A stretch of 64,000 nucleotides of DNA from Shewanella decolorationis S12 (GCF_000485795.1 NZ_AXZL01000068.1:124001-188000), one strand, 5' to 3'; positions 26,898 to 36,057 are shown, counted from the first letter of the stretch. The notes: generated from the sequence alone by a model not told the origin. Numbers and translations: made by a program.

Positions 26898-27716
26898 ATG
26901 ATTTCTATAGATTCGACAGCCATGAAAACCAACAACTTTGACTTAGCAAACTTGAGCCAGAACGATACCGCGCTGGAGATCCGCAACTTAGACCTGCGCT
27001 ATGGCGACAAACAAGCGCTGTTTAATGTGTCGATGAAGATCCCAAAGATGCAAGTTACGGCGTTTATCGGCCCCAGCGGCTGTGGTAAATCCACCTTATT
27101 GCGCTGCATTAACCGCATGAACGATCTGGTGGACAACTGCCATATCGACGGCGAGATTTTGCTGCATGGTCAAAATATTTATGACAAAAAAATCGACGTT
27201 GCCGCCCTGCGTCGCAACGTAGGTATGGTGTTCCAGCGTCCTAACCCATTCCCTAAGTCGATTTACGAAAACGTGGTTTATGGTCTGCGCTTGCAGGGCA
27301 TTAACAACCGCCGTGAACTCGACGAAGCGGCCGAGCGTTCGCTACGCGGTGCGGCGATTTGGGATGAAGTGAAAGACCGTCTGCATGATAACGCCTTTGG
27401 TTTATCCGGTGGTCAACAGCAACGTCTGGTGATTGCCCGTGCGATTGCCATCGAGCCAGAAGTATTACTACTCGACGAACCGACTTCGGCCCTCGACCCA
27501 ATTTCAACCTTAACCATCGAAGAGCTGATCACTGAGCTTAAAACTAAGTACACAGTGGTTATCGTGACCCACAACATGCAACAGGCGGCGCGGGTGTCGG
27601 ATCAAACGGCCTTTATGTATATGGGCGAATTGGTGGAATACGCCGATACCAACACCATTTTCACCACACCGAAAAAACGTAAGACCGAAGATTACATTAC
27701 CGGTCGTTATGGTTAA
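26898..27716 (+). CDS. pstB: Phosphate ABC transporter ATPase PstB
   Basis: A 272-residue ATPase of the phosphate importer. Walker [10 protein letters not shown] is at 58-66, followed by the PstB-specific [12 protein letters not shown] and [17 protein letters not shown] (Q-loop). The signature [14 protein letters not shown], Walker [12 protein letters not shown] and switch [13 protein letters not shown] follow. The first 25 residues are a variable extension, so the start may be the second ATG at codon 9. It is the third gene of the operon, 33 bases after pstA. Confidence 0.97.
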   Translation: MISIDSTAMKTNNFDLANLSQNDTALEIRNLDLRYGDKQALFNVSMKIPKMQVTAFIGPSGCGKSTLLRCINRMNDLVDNCHIDGEILLHGQNIYDKKIDVAALRRNVGMVFQRPNPFPKSIYENVVYGLRLQGINNRRELDEAAERSLRGAAIWDEVKDRLHDNAFGLSGGQQQRLVIARAIAIEPEVLLLDEPTSALDPISTLTIEELITELKTKYTVVIVTHNMQQAARVSDQTAFMYMGELVEYADTNTIFTTPKKRKTEDYITGRYG

Positions 27717-27773
27717 TCACCTTGCCTTTGGCAGTGGTGATGTGAGTGATAAGCGATTAACGAAATAAGCCAC

Positions 27774-27814
27774 CGCCTAGAACCGAGTTAAGCATCGCAA
27801 ACTCCATCTAGGCG
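27774..27814 (+). other. Nested hairpin between pstB and phoU
   Basis: An outer eight-base inverted repeat CGCCTAGA/TCTAGGCG (27774-27781, 27807-27814) encloses an inner GAGTT/AACTC (27785-27789, 27800-27804). No T tract follows, so it is not a simple terminator. It may be an mRNA-processing or stability element giving different levels of pstCAB and phoU. Confidence 0.55.
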
Positions 27815-27843
27815 TTGATACAGTTGAGTAAAAGGTTGGCCAA

Positions 27844-28554
27844 ATGGAAAATATGAATTTAAACAAACATATCTCTGGGCAATTTAACGCCGAGTTAGAT
27901 GATATCCGTAACCGCGTACTCGCCATGGGTGGCTTGGTTGAGCGTCAGTTAGAGCAAGCTATCGACGCCTTAAGCACCTTAGATGCCGAATTAGCGCAAA
28001 AGGTGATCACTGGCGATCACAAAGTGAATGGCATGGAAGTCTCGATTGACGAAGAATGCACCCGCATTATCGCCAAACGCCAACCGGCAGCGAGCGACTT
28101 ACGTCTGATCATCGCGATTTCAAAATCGATTGCCGATCTTGAGCGTATCGGTGACGCCTGTGTGCGTATTGCCAAGGCCGCATTAGATAAGCGTTTGAAT
28201 AATCAGCAGCCATTATTAGTCAGCATTGAAAATATGGGCCGCCATGCGATTCGTATGCTGCACGCAACGCTCGATGCCTTAGCCCGTATGGATGCCGATT
28301 CGGCGCTGGAGCTTCATAAAGAAGATGCCAAGCTCGACCGTGAATACGAAGGCATTATCCGTCAATTAATGACTTACATGATGGAAGACCCACGCTCAAT
28401 CCCCGATGTATTAGACGTACTCTGGGCAGCCCGTGCGGTTGAGCGTGTCGGCGATCGTTGTAAAAATATCTGCGAATACATTATTTACTACGTGAAAGGT
28501 AAAGACGTTCGCCATACTTCCTACGAAGATATGGAAAAGGATTTAAAGGACTAA
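27844..28554 (+). CDS. phoU: Phosphate signalling regulator PhoU
   Basis: A 236-residue all-helical protein with two PhoU repeats, each with the metal-binding segment: [20 protein letters not shown] in the first and [20 protein letters not shown] in the second. PhoU links the Pst transporter to the PhoR sensor kinase and represses the Pho regulon when phosphate is ample. AAAAGG precedes the ATG by eight bases; the ATG at codon 4 is an alternative. It is the last gene of the operon, 127 bases after pstB, and is followed by a strong terminator. Confidence 0.97.
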   Translation: MENMNLNKHISGQFNAELDDIRNRVLAMGGLVERQLEQAIDALSTLDAELAQKVITGDHKVNGMEVSIDEECTRIIAKRQPAASDLRLIIAISKSIADLERIGDACVRIAKAALDKRLNNQQPLLVSIENMGRHAIRMLHATLDALARMDADSALELHKEDAKLDREYEGIIRQLMTYMMEDPRSIPDVLDVLWAARAVERVGDRCKNICEYIIYYVKGKDVRHTSYEDMEKDLKD

Positions 28555-28582
28555 ACGCCTTTTATACATGGCTTAACCCACA

Positions 28583-28611
28583 AACGCTCTGCCTAACCGC
28601 AGAGCGTTTTT
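28583..28611 (+). terminator. Terminator of the pst-phoU operon
   Basis: Ten-base stem AACGCTCTGC/GCAGAGCGTT (28583-28592 with 28599-28608), six-base loop, then T residues. It lies 28 bases after the phoU stop. Confidence 0.95.
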
Positions 28612-28871
28612 GTTTGTGCCTCTTTGGGAAGATTAATTGAACTGTGAGTCAGACAATAAGTTTGGTTTACGCCCCTGACGTATAAGAGGGGTTACCAATA
28701 AACACGTCTCTCTTTTGGCATAAATCGTTGTTTGAAATTTGTTATTTACAATAAATAACCCTTTGTTCAATCTGACACTTGCGATAGGTTAATCTCGGAG
28801 TTAACCGACACTCGAGAGTAGGAACCGCCCAATGGAATGGGTGCTGTATCAGCAATTACAGGGATAAGTAG
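28612..28871. other. Intergenic region upstream of the DUF3137 gene
   Basis: About 260 bases past the phoU terminator. It holds a perfect palindrome GTTATTTA/TAAATAAC (28741-28748, 28752-28759) with a three-base spacer, which could be an operator. No small gene was recognised. Confidence 0.4.
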
Positions 28872-29954
28872 ATGAGCCAATTTTTGTATTCTTTAAAGCA
28901 GGGATTCGAAGCCCTGAAAAGTATTCGCAATCATATAGTAGAAGCGAATTTATCCGCAGATTTCCCTCGACCCGAATTACCGCCGATATCAGAAGAGGTG
29001 AAAGCGGCACTGTTGCAACAACTCGCGCCGCTAGAAGCATATCGAGTTGAAAAACTTGAAACGAAAATCTCTCGGAAGAAATGGGCCAAGCGTGTAGGCT
29101 GGCTCCTGTGCTTGCCTGCGCTGGCTGTTGATTTGATGTCGTTAGCCTCTAATAGTGACCCAAGCATTCTGAGCTTGATTGTTCTCGCAGGCATTTTGAT
29201 GTGGGTTAAGTGGCCTGAAATACAATATAAGCGCCATTATAAGAATAAGATTTTACCTGTCTTACTCGATAAATTAGGGGATTACCAATATAGCGCCGAT
29301 TCCTGTGTCAATCTCGACGCCGTGGCTAATTTTGAACTCATGCCCAGTTTTAGCAAGAAAGAAGCTGAAGACCATATTCGCGGCAAGGTAGAAGATGTTA
29401 GCTTCGAATTTTGCGAGTTAACCTTAAAATCCCGTGGAAGCAAGTCAGATAAAATCCAATTTAAGGGTGGGGTGATGATCATCTCTATGCCCTTTCGTTT
29501 TGAATCTCACACCATTGTTAGCCAAGACTATGGCTCCTTAGGGAATGCCATTTCAGGCATCAAGCAACCCAGAGTTAAACTCGAAAGTGTCACCTTTGAA
29601 GCCATGTTTGAAGTGTATTCACACGACCAACATTATGCGCGATATTTATTGTCACCCGCCGTGATGGAACGATTGGTTGAGCTGGAGCAATTATTCCGGA
29701 AAACCGCGCGTGGTTCAGGGATAAGCATAGAGTTTAAAAACAATACAGTGCTTATTATGGCGAGCTATTTTGGTAATTTATTTGATAATGTGGACATCAA
29801 CTTGCCCACACATGATATGTCAAAAATCCCATTGTTACAGCAGGAGCTGGTCCTCATTACTAGCATTATCAAGCAGCTAAAACTGGATTATCTCGCTACA
29901 CAAAATATGGCAGCACAAAAAATGCATGCGAGGATGGAGACATTAGCGAGTTAA
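28872..29954 (+). CDS. DUF3137 membrane protein
   Basis: A 360-residue protein. A charged N-terminal helical part is followed by two membrane helices (about 77-96, VGWLLCLPALAVDLMSLA, and 100-116, ILSLIVLAGILMWVKW). The C-terminal cytoplasmic domain has the DUF3137 pattern: FKGGVMIISMPF, a conserved VKLESVTFEAMFEVYSHDQH, and ARYLLSPAVMERLVELE. Function unknown. The gene is monocistronic, with a weak GGGAT site before its ATG. Its codon use is slightly more A+T-rich than the pst genes. Confidence 0.85.
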   Translation: MSQFLYSLKQGFEALKSIRNHIVEANLSADFPRPELPPISEEVKAALLQQLAPLEAYRVEKLETKISRKKWAKRVGWLLCLPALAVDLMSLASNSDPSILSLIVLAGILMWVKWPEIQYKRHYKNKILPVLLDKLGDYQYSADSCVNLDAVANFELMPSFSKKEAEDHIRGKVEDVSFEFCELTLKSRGSKSDKIQFKGGVMIISMPFRFESHTIVSQDYGSLGNAISGIKQPRVKLESVTFEAMFEVYSHDQHYARYLLSPAVMERLVELEQLFRKTARGSGISIEFKNNTVLIMASYFGNLFDNVDINLPTHDMSKIPLLQQELVLITSIIKQLKLDYLATQNMAAQKMHARMETLAS

Positions 29955-30309
29955 CGATAATAGAGTGCTGAGCTGTTATGTATTTGCATAGGTTTATATA
30001 GAGGATGAAACAGCAAGCATTTCTTCGTTATCACGCCGATGATTATTTGAGTCATTCTACAGAAGATTCGCCAGCGCAATGCTAGTCATCTCTTGATCAT
30101 CATCGCAGGACTAACCATCGGATATAAAGCGAGCTGTTCAAGACTTATCAGGGGCGGCAAGGGCGCGCCATATAACCCCCTTGTTCAATGCTTCACCGAA
30201 CATAGTAGGAGCTTAACTACCGCGTTATTAAAGTTTGGAGTGTTTATTTTAAGTACAGTCTAGTGCTCTGCTCATGGAATGGCGTCAGGTAGAGTAGTTG
30301 TGATGGCTT
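29955..30309. other. Intergenic stretch with no recognised gene
   Basis: About 355 bases between DUF3137 and the minus-strand SUKH gene. A 26-codon frame from 30005 has its AGAGG too close to the ATG to be convincing. No terminator or clear repeat was recognised. Confidence 0.4.
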
Positions 30310-30846
30310 TTAGGGGGTATACGGCACAAAGCGAATATCGCCACCAGCCCATTCTTGTGGAATGGCTTTACAAGAAATTGAACCATTAAGTAGACCATTT
30401 ATAAAGCTTGTAAATGAAACTTCAAACTCCTCAGGTTCTGAATGTCTACCTAAAACGACAATTTTCCATTTTCCACTTACACCTGCAGTAGACCAACAAT
30501 AAATATCCCCATCAATGGAAATTCCCCATGGAAGTAAACCTCCTGGCTCAAATAAAAGTGGAAATGGATAAGTTTCTGGAAACTCTTCTTTTAAGGTTGA
30601 AACAGACGAAAGAATAGGTGCGAATTGGTGAAGTAGATTGATATAAGTATTTTTTGAAAATGGGTTAAGCACAGTTAACCACCCACCGATTTCACCTGAA
30701 CCATAATGCTCTATAAACATCATGTAATCAGTTGGTAATGACTTGCCATAAAAATTGGTAACTAAGCCCCAGTTTAAACCTTTACCTGCCTCGCATGATG
30801 AAGAAGGAATAGTGAGGTAATTACTCATTTTTTCGAAATTTTTCAT
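30310..30846 (-). CDS. SMI1/KNR4 (SUKH) family immunity-type protein
   Basis: A 178-residue soluble protein with a clear SUKH core: SLPTDYMMFIEHYGSGEIGG (the loop before the first strand), then LLPWGISIDGDIYCW and GKWKIVVLGRHSE. SUKH proteins neutralise diverse nuclease and deaminase toxins delivered by Rhs, CDI or type VI systems. I place the start at ATG 30846, preceded by TTAGGG. The same frame stays open upstream for over 110 codons but lacks an ATG with a ribosome binding site. No toxin gene is adjacent. DNA here is A+T-rich, suggesting acquisition. Confidence 0.8.
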   Translation of the reverse strand: MKNFEKMSNYLTIPSSSCEAGKGLNWGLVTNFYGKSLPTDYMMFIEHYGSGEIGGWLTVLNPFSKNTYINLLHQFAPILSSVSTLKEEFPETYPFPLLFEPGGLLPWGISIDGDIYCWSTAGVSGKWKIVVLGRHSEPEEFEVSFTSFINGLLNGSISCKAIPQEWAGGDIRFVPYTP

Positions 30847-31195
30847 ATATACCCTAAAGCTAAATTCAGAAAATAAATCCGACCACCATTTTAAATCAAC
30901 AACATACTGCACTTTCCGTTTCCCTACAACTTGTCCGAGTTTAAATGGCTTAAATAAGACCATCAACATTCGCTGGGACAGCATCGGGGCAATAAATTGC
31001 GCAAAATCTTTCAAAATAGGGTATTTCAGACGAGCTATAATGTCCCATAGTATTTGGAAAGTGCTAGCTAAGGGTTGTTTTCGACGTGATGTAAATAGCT
31101 GTCCGTTGTAGTGAAAGTTCTGACTTTTTGCGGCAAAGCGCTGTCGTCGCTTTTCGAGATGTTCGCAGTAATCGGTTAGTTTGAGTCAATTATCA

Positions 31196-31345
31196 TGGTG
31201 GATATTTTATCAGGTCATTTAATTGGCTAAAGCATCCGCGTTTATTTCAGCGAATGATTTGGCTCATATCATCCACCAATTCGAGGTAATCCGTTAAGGT
31301 AAATGCAATACCCTTGGATTGCTGAATAGCTAGCCAATAATCAAG
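31196..31345 (-). pseudogene. Remnant of a REP-associated (Y1) transposase
   Basis: On the minus strand this stretch encodes RLDYWLAIQQSKGIAFTL then TDYLELVD and IIR, a stop at 31247-31249, and then NKRG in the same frame. The order GIAF, DYLELVD, R-x-x-KRG is the conserved C-terminal part of TnpA_REP/Y1-type transposases of Shewanella and relatives. The rest of the gene is missing and an in-frame stop replaces the residue before KRG, so it is a dead fragment. It lies between the EamA gene end and the SUKH gene. Confidence 0.6.
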
Positions 31346-31369
31346 GCGAGAACTTCCCGCCTTGATTAT
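31337..31369. terminator. Perfect 12-base hairpin after the EamA gene
   Basis: ATAATCAAGGCG/CGCCTTGATTAT (31337-31348 with 31358-31369), nine-base loop. It lies just past the EamA stop on the minus strand, overlapping the edge of the transposase remnant. It lacks a proper U tract, so it is either a weak terminator or an insertion-end structure. Confidence 0.45.
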
Positions 31370-31385
31370 GTTATTTGAGGTTTGG

Positions 31386-32315
31386 CTAGGATTCAGGGCA
31401 CACTTTGGGTTCGCGTTTAAACCGAATAATTCGTGGCAGCAGTAAGCCTGCGATAACAACGATAATCCCTAACAGTTGCAATTCGGTAACAGCTTGGCCG
31501 AGCATAAACGAGGTTAATACGGAGAAGATGGGGACAAAGTTGAAAAACAGTGCTGCGTTGGCTGAGCCTAACTGGCGCACGCCATTTAACCACAACAAAT
31601 AGCCCGCCACCGTACCAAATACGCCGATATAGACGACTTCAGCCATGCCTAACGCCGAACTATTTACTAGCTCTGCGAAGGGATGCACCTCTGGCGATAC
31701 CAAACACAAAGCGCCAATCACCGCAGCGCCACTCAACATGCCGATAAAGGTATAAGGGATGACAGGCATCCAGCGGCTGATACCTTGGCTGAAATAGGTG
31801 TAAAAACTCCAGGCTAGCATGCCGCCAAATATCAATTTATCTCCATGGTTTATCTGCATCGAGAAGAGGGTTTCAAGGTGTCCATTGGTGATCACCATCA
31901 GCACGCCGGTGAGACTTACCAGCAGACTAAAACACTGGGCAAACGATGGCAGAGTACGCAGGGCAACACAGGCGATCAATGATGTGATCAGTGGGCTAAG
32001 GGCCATGATTAATGAGCCGTTCGTCGCATTGGTTGACGCCAATCCCGTAAACAGACCTAGGTTTAGCCCGCCTATACCTACCGCGCTGACCAGAATAACC
32101 CACAGCCATTGATTGATGCTTAAGTGCAATTTCGGCATACGGACGAGCTTGAGGTAGACAGCGAGACAGGCCGCGGCAATCACAAAACGCCAGAACACTA
32201 AGGTCAAGGCATGCACTTCGCTTAACACTTGTTTACCAATGGGAAAGCAACTTCCCCAAAAGAAGGTACAGATAATCAGCAGGATCACTGCTTTTATCGT
32301 TGGATCAGATTTCAT
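31386..32315 (-). CDS. EamA/DMT-family transporter
   Basis: A 309-residue membrane protein with ten predicted helices in two EamA repeats: IICTFFWGSCFPIGKQVLSE at the start, and AWSFYTYFSQGISRWMPVIP opening the second half. It is a probable metabolite exporter of the YdcZ/RhaT-like drug/metabolite superfamily; the substrate is unknown. GGAG precedes the ATG by six bases. It is divergent from an adjacent LysR-type regulator, with only 84 bases between them, so that regulator probably controls it. Confidence 0.9.
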   Translation of the reverse strand: MKSDPTIKAVILLIICTFFWGSCFPIGKQVLSEVHALTLVFWRFVIAAACLAVYLKLVRMPKLHLSINQWLWVILVSAVGIGGLNLGLFTGLASTNATNGSLIMALSPLITSLIACVALRTLPSFAQCFSLLVSLTGVLMVITNGHLETLFSMQINHGDKLIFGGMLAWSFYTYFSQGISRWMPVIPYTFIGMLSGAAVIGALCLVSPEVHPFAELVNSSALGMAEVVYIGVFGTVAGYLLWLNGVRQLGSANAALFFNFVPIFSVLTSFMLGQAVTELQLLGIIVVIAGLLLPRIIRFKREPKVCPES

Positions 32316-32354
32316 CGCTACTCCGGATGACTTGTCAAATTCTGAGTCTTAGTG

Positions 32355-32368
32355 TATTGATTTCAATA
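32355..32368. promoter_or_regulatory. Palindrome in the EamA/LysR divergent promoter
   Basis: TATTGA-TT-TCAATA is a perfect 14-base palindrome midway between the two divergent starts. It has the T-N11-A form of a LysR-type regulator site and is a candidate operator for the gene at 32400. Confidence 0.5.
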
Positions 32369-32399
32369 ATTGGATAAACAAGCAAAAGTAAGACGGTAA

Positions 32400-33296
32400 A
32401 TGCCAATAATGAAACCTAACTATTCGTTGGACGATCTGCGCTGTTTTTGTGCCGTTGCGCGGTCTGGCAGCTTTAAGGAGGCCGCCCAATCCTTAGGTAT
32501 GCCGCTCTCCACCTTGAGTCGCCGTATCCGCCAACTAGAAACCGATTTGCAACTGAGATTGCTTAATCGAGATGCTCACCGCGTTATCTTAACCAGCATC
32601 GGTGAGCAGTATTTTGAGCGCTCAGTAGCCTTGTTTGATGAACTCAATAATATTGACGAAGACTTGCATCGGGATAAGTACCAGCCACAGGGGAAAATCC
32701 GCATTTCCGCGCCCATTAACTCTGGCACTCATTTTCTGCGGTCGATTTTTTATGATTTTCTGCTGCAATATCCCGATATTCAGTTGGATTTGAGCTTTTC
32801 AAACTCGCTTATCGATATTGAAGCGGAAGGCATGGATGTGGCGTTTAGAGTGGGCAATCCTGTAGTTGAAAATTGGATTGCCAGACCGTTAAAGCATATT
32901 CACTTTATTTTGTGCTCTCATCCTGACTGCGACATTTCGAGCATCACTACGCCAGATAAGTTATGCGGTCACCCAACCATCATTTGCCGCCCTATGATAC
33001 CTTGGCAATTGGTGCATAAAACGACTGGCGAAGAGTTTGATTATCACCCGAACAAGGGCGTCAGGCTGGAGGTAGATGAACTCATGTTACTGACCCACGC
33101 CATTAAAACAGGGATAGGTATCGGATACGTGCCGGATTATTTTGCGCTTCCTATGATAGCGCGGGGGGAGGTGAATCATGTTCTCCCTGACTGGAGTAGC
33201 AAAGCCCGCACCTTATCCATGTTATATCGGGACCGCGACCATCTCCCCATGCGGGTGCGGCTGTTTATCGAGTTTGTGAAATTGCACTTTAAGTAG
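32400..33296 (+). CDS. LysR-family transcriptional regulator
   Basis: A 298-residue regulator. The N-terminal winged helix-turn-helix (YSLDDLRCFCAVARSGSFKE and AAQSLGMPLSTLSRRIRQLE) is canonical, and the effector-binding domain (about 90-295) has ISAPINSGTHFLRS and GIGYVPDYFA. It resembles the CrgA/AaeR-like subgroup. The Shine-Dalgarno is weak; the ATG at codon 4 is an alternative. It is divergent from the EamA exporter and likely to regulate it. Confidence 0.93.
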   Translation: MPIMKPNYSLDDLRCFCAVARSGSFKEAAQSLGMPLSTLSRRIRQLETDLQLRLLNRDAHRVILTSIGEQYFERSVALFDELNNIDEDLHRDKYQPQGKIRISAPINSGTHFLRSIFYDFLLQYPDIQLDLSFSNSLIDIEAEGMDVAFRVGNPVVENWIARPLKHIHFILCSHPDCDISSITTPDKLCGHPTIICRPMIPWQLVHKTTGEEFDYHPNKGVRLEVDELMLLTHAIKTGIGIGYVPDYFALPMIARGEVNHVLPDWSSKARTLSMLYRDRDHLPMRVRLFIEFVKLHFK

Positions 33297-33551
33297 GAGT
33301 AAATTAATTCATCTATTACAAACCAATAAAGCGACATGACCCACCCAAAAGTGGCTAGAACAATGGTAATAAGTCCTGATATAAAGAGATTGTTCAATCG
33401 TTAGTCAGGTTCTGCGAGATAGCGGTATACAAACCTTCTTGTTTTATGCTTAAGCAATATACCGTCGGAGATTATGTACCGCGTCGTTAAATTTGGGAGT
33501 CTACTTTTCAGCCTATAATTTTTAACCTAGTTTTATCTCGTTTTTACGTTA

Positions 33552-34031
33552 TCAATCTTGAATAGTGAGCGGAATTATATTGAGCTTTTTCGTCTCCATA
33601 TCAATAAACGCAATCGCTAGCGAAATAGTGTTATCTTTTACGTGTCTTTCAATTTTATCTGCGATGGCGAATTGCGTACCAGATAAACGTAGTGAGTAGA
33701 TGACCATATCTAACCAAGGCTTAGAAAATTGCAAAAAACAACCCATTGATTGTTTATCTAGCTGAATACCGCCGTCAGAACCTGTAATTTTCATGCCAAG
33801 CATTAATAAAAATTGCCCGTTTTTCTCGCCGGCCGCAAGCATGTCATTATTATATTCACCTCCAAATCGACCGGGTAATACTTCTAGACCTTGCTGTTCT
33901 GCAACTGTGACGAATATGTCACTCCGACGACGAGCATCTGTCGAATATTCATTCATTTGATAACTGATATCTTGTATCTGTTTATCGACATTTACTGGTG
34001 ATTTATTTTTAAAAATATCAAATATGCTCAT
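33552..34031 (-). CDS. Unknown protein paired with the Imm49-like gene
   Basis: A 159-residue soluble protein that I do not recognise. It starts MSIFDIFKNKSPVNVDKQI, then has a helix with the charged run TDARRRSD, then strands (GQFLLMLGMKITG, TISLAIAFIDMETKKLNIIP). I use ATG 34031, whose GAG is weak, rather than the TTG at 34043. It begins 14 bases after the stop of the Imm49-like gene and must be co-transcribed and probably coupled. Position suggests a second immunity or accessory protein. No toxin motif is visible. Confidence 0.7.
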   Translation of the reverse strand: MSIFDIFKNKSPVNVDKQIQDISYQMNEYSTDARRRSDIFVTVAEQQGLEVLPGRFGGEYNNDMLAAGEKNGQFLLMLGMKITGSDGGIQLDKQSMGCFLQFSKPWLDMVIYSLRLSGTQFAIADKIERHVKDNTISLAIAFIDMETKKLNIIPLTIQD

Positions 34032-34045
34032 ATAAAATCTCAATT

Positions 34046-34927
34046 CTAAACAAAGGGTGATGAACCAACAGTAATATCGACTCGTTTATCCACTTCACTC
34101 ACAGGCGAGTAAGGTGCCATCTCGTTAGTAAATGGCTGAAATATATCAAAATCGGCTAAGAAGTTATATTCATCACGATACGTGACAAGAGGGGATATCG
34201 GTAACCATTCCATAGGCAAATAAGGACTATCAACTTGTACCTGATATCCAGCACGCCAAGCCATTTTGGCGTAAATAAAGCCAAACAACGACATTAAATG
34301 CTCGGTTAATCCCAGTGCGCCATCAAAATTGCGCACTTTAGCTTTTGGGCCCGTAAGGTTGTTCAATACCTGCTCCATCGCAGGTACATCACCTTTTGCC
34401 AGCGCAAGATAAAACTCTTGGTCAATTTGGTACTTTGCCATTTTCTTACCTGGTGGATTGGCTAAAATATATTCTGCACGTTCCCCCAACAAATCCCATT
34501 TACCTTGAAGCGCTAAAATCGCTTGGAACGCATGATATTCAGGGCACCCCACACGGTTGCGCACTGCTTTCCCGCCTGTTACTCGGTAAAGAGGAGAGAT
34601 AAACTGGCTGTGCCAGTTTATCAAAGGCTCATGATCACTTATCAGTGCCATAAAGTGGCAAAATGCACCTTGCCACTCGCTGCAGACCCTCTGAGTATAG
34701 AGCCTATATAACTTAGCCGAGGTATAGGCATGTTGGCGAAGTTGCTCTAAATCCCCATCCTTGAACCATGACAACAAGGATTTAGCATAATAGTGAGACT
34801 TTAATGCTAATAAGCAACCTTGCCGTGATCCAGTATTCGTCAGAATAAATTCTAGTGCATCGTCAATACGCGTATCGACAGTCCAATTAAGTCTATCTAT
34901 TCCCGTTTCAAAACATATTTTTGCCAT
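34046..34927 (-). CDS. Imm49-family immunity-type protein
   Basis: A 293-residue, mostly helical cytoplasmic protein. The segments ALKSHYYAKSLLSWFKDGDL, QEFYLALAKGDVPAMEQVLN and MAWRAGYQVQVDSPYLPMEWL follow the Imm49 pattern (alternating helices with an FY-x-A-L-x-x-G-D repeat and a late P-x-E-W/L motif), as I remember the family. Imm49 members are predicted immunity proteins of polymorphic toxins. No toxin gene lies beside it. The A+T-rich DNA and the neighbouring SUKH gene fit an accessory cluster. Confidence 0.65.
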   Translation of the reverse strand: MAKICFETGIDRLNWTVDTRIDDALEFILTNTGSRQGCLLALKSHYYAKSLLSWFKDGDLEQLRQHAYTSAKLYRLYTQRVCSEWQGAFCHFMALISDHEPLINWHSQFISPLYRVTGGKAVRNRVGCPEYHAFQAILALQGKWDLLGERAEYILANPPGKKMAKYQIDQEFYLALAKGDVPAMEQVLNNLTGPKAKVRNFDGALGLTEHLMSLFGFIYAKMAWRAGYQVQVDSPYLPMEWLPISPLVTYRDEYNFLADFDIFQPFTNEMAPYSPVSEVDKRVDITVGSSPFV

Positions 34928-35124
34928 GGCATTTTATTCCATAAATAACTTCAACACTGGCTTTAACTGTTTTATTTACCATCATACTTTACAGGTATAA
35001 GCCACAGTTGAAGAAAACAACCTAATTAAAATGCATGAGCTGAGTCGCGAATATTTAGCTGACCAATCCGCGTTACTGATGCAACTATGCCAATAAATAA
35101 CACTATCGACTTGTTTTAGACTCG

Positions 35125-35799
35125 CTAAGCAGGAAAAACAGCTATAGCACTGAGCACCAAAGCGAGCGGTATGAGCGTGATTATGGCAAGGGTACCTAGA
35201 CAACCAGACAGCTGTTTTTGTCGTGCTAAATTTTCGGCTTCACTCATTTGTTTAACTGCCTGCTCTACATCTGCTTTTCGTTTTTCGAGTAACTGTGCAG
35301 AGGCGATAACCAGTTCTTCAGAGTCAGCAGGAACTTTCTCGGTTACTAGGGCGAGTTCACCTTTGAAGGCGTGTACCGTATAGCGATAATTTCCTTTCGA
35401 GAAAGTGTCTTTCTCAAAATTTACATTCAGTACTGCATTGCATCCACAATGCTTTGCAAGCTGTTCTAAATGACGTCTTCCCTCGCTGGGATCCTTAAAA
35501 AAACGGGTAGCAATGGGAAAACTGGCTATGACTGTGCCATTTTTGGGGCGACTGTCTCTAGTGGTAAAAAAGTTAACTAATCGCTCCCTGATAAAGACTT
35601 CAGGCAAACTGATTGCTTTGGCAGCTAGGCCTTTAGGTGTGGGCGTGGGATCAAAATCGACAATACTGCCTTTGACTAACTTGCCTTCATCTTTCCTGTT
35701 TAAAAGCTCAGAAAAATGCAAAAAATAACTCTCACCATCATCGCCTTGGATAAACCCATACTTTTTAGTCGCAAGGTATGAGACAACTTTTCCTTTCAA
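35125..35799 (-). CDS. Cold-shock-domain protein with C-terminal membrane anchor
   Basis: A 224-residue protein. Residues 1-66 form a cold-shock domain: [20 protein letters not shown] gives the RNP1-like KYGFI and YFLHFSE the RNP2-like core. A middle domain (about 75-160) contains [15 protein letters not shown] and [15 protein letters not shown] helical coil (about 165-200) and a hydrophobic helix (about 203-222) ending at the C-terminus follow. The start is TTG 35799 with AGG eight bases upstream. It probably binds RNA or single-stranded DNA at the inner membrane, which is an inference. It lies upstream of the Imm49-like gene on the same strand, with about 200 bases between. Confidence 0.8.
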   Translation of the reverse strand: MKGKVVSYLATKKYGFIQGDDGESYFLHFSELLNRKDEGKLVKGSIVDFDPTPTPKGLAAKAISLPEVFIRERLVNFFTTRDSRPKNGTVIASFPIATRFFKDPSEGRRHLEQLAKHCGCNAVLNVNFEKDTFSKGNYRYTVHAFKGELALVTEKVPADSEELVIASAQLLEKRKADVEQAVKQMSEAENLARQKQLSGCLGTLAIITLIPLALVLSAIAVFPA

Positions 35800-36057
35800 A
35801 ATATAAACCTATTTAAATGAATGTTGAGCTAATTGTGTTTGTTGGTTTTGTTAAGTGAAAAATATTGTAAATCATATAGATAATTTTATAAAAGCACTTA
35901 TTTGTTGTCGTTCGAGATATTGAGCACATTTTCAAATGGGAGTGTCGATTCCTGTTTTCCTTTCATCATCGGCTTACATTTTAGAATTCTGCGCTTTATG
36001 TTTTTTGCTAGTCGCTTTCTCTTTTTTGCTGACATCAAACAAGGCTTGTTTGAGGCA

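Noticed and set aside
29955..30309. Sequence near 30010-30060 with CGTTATC words like those inside the MITE-like element
   Set aside because: Similarity by eye is short and gapped, and no terminal repeats are present, so it was not called a third copy.
33176..33397. Minus-strand frame with one hydrophobic helix overlapping the LysR 3' end
   Set aside because: It starts at TTG without a ribosome binding site and most of it is antisense to the LysR gene.
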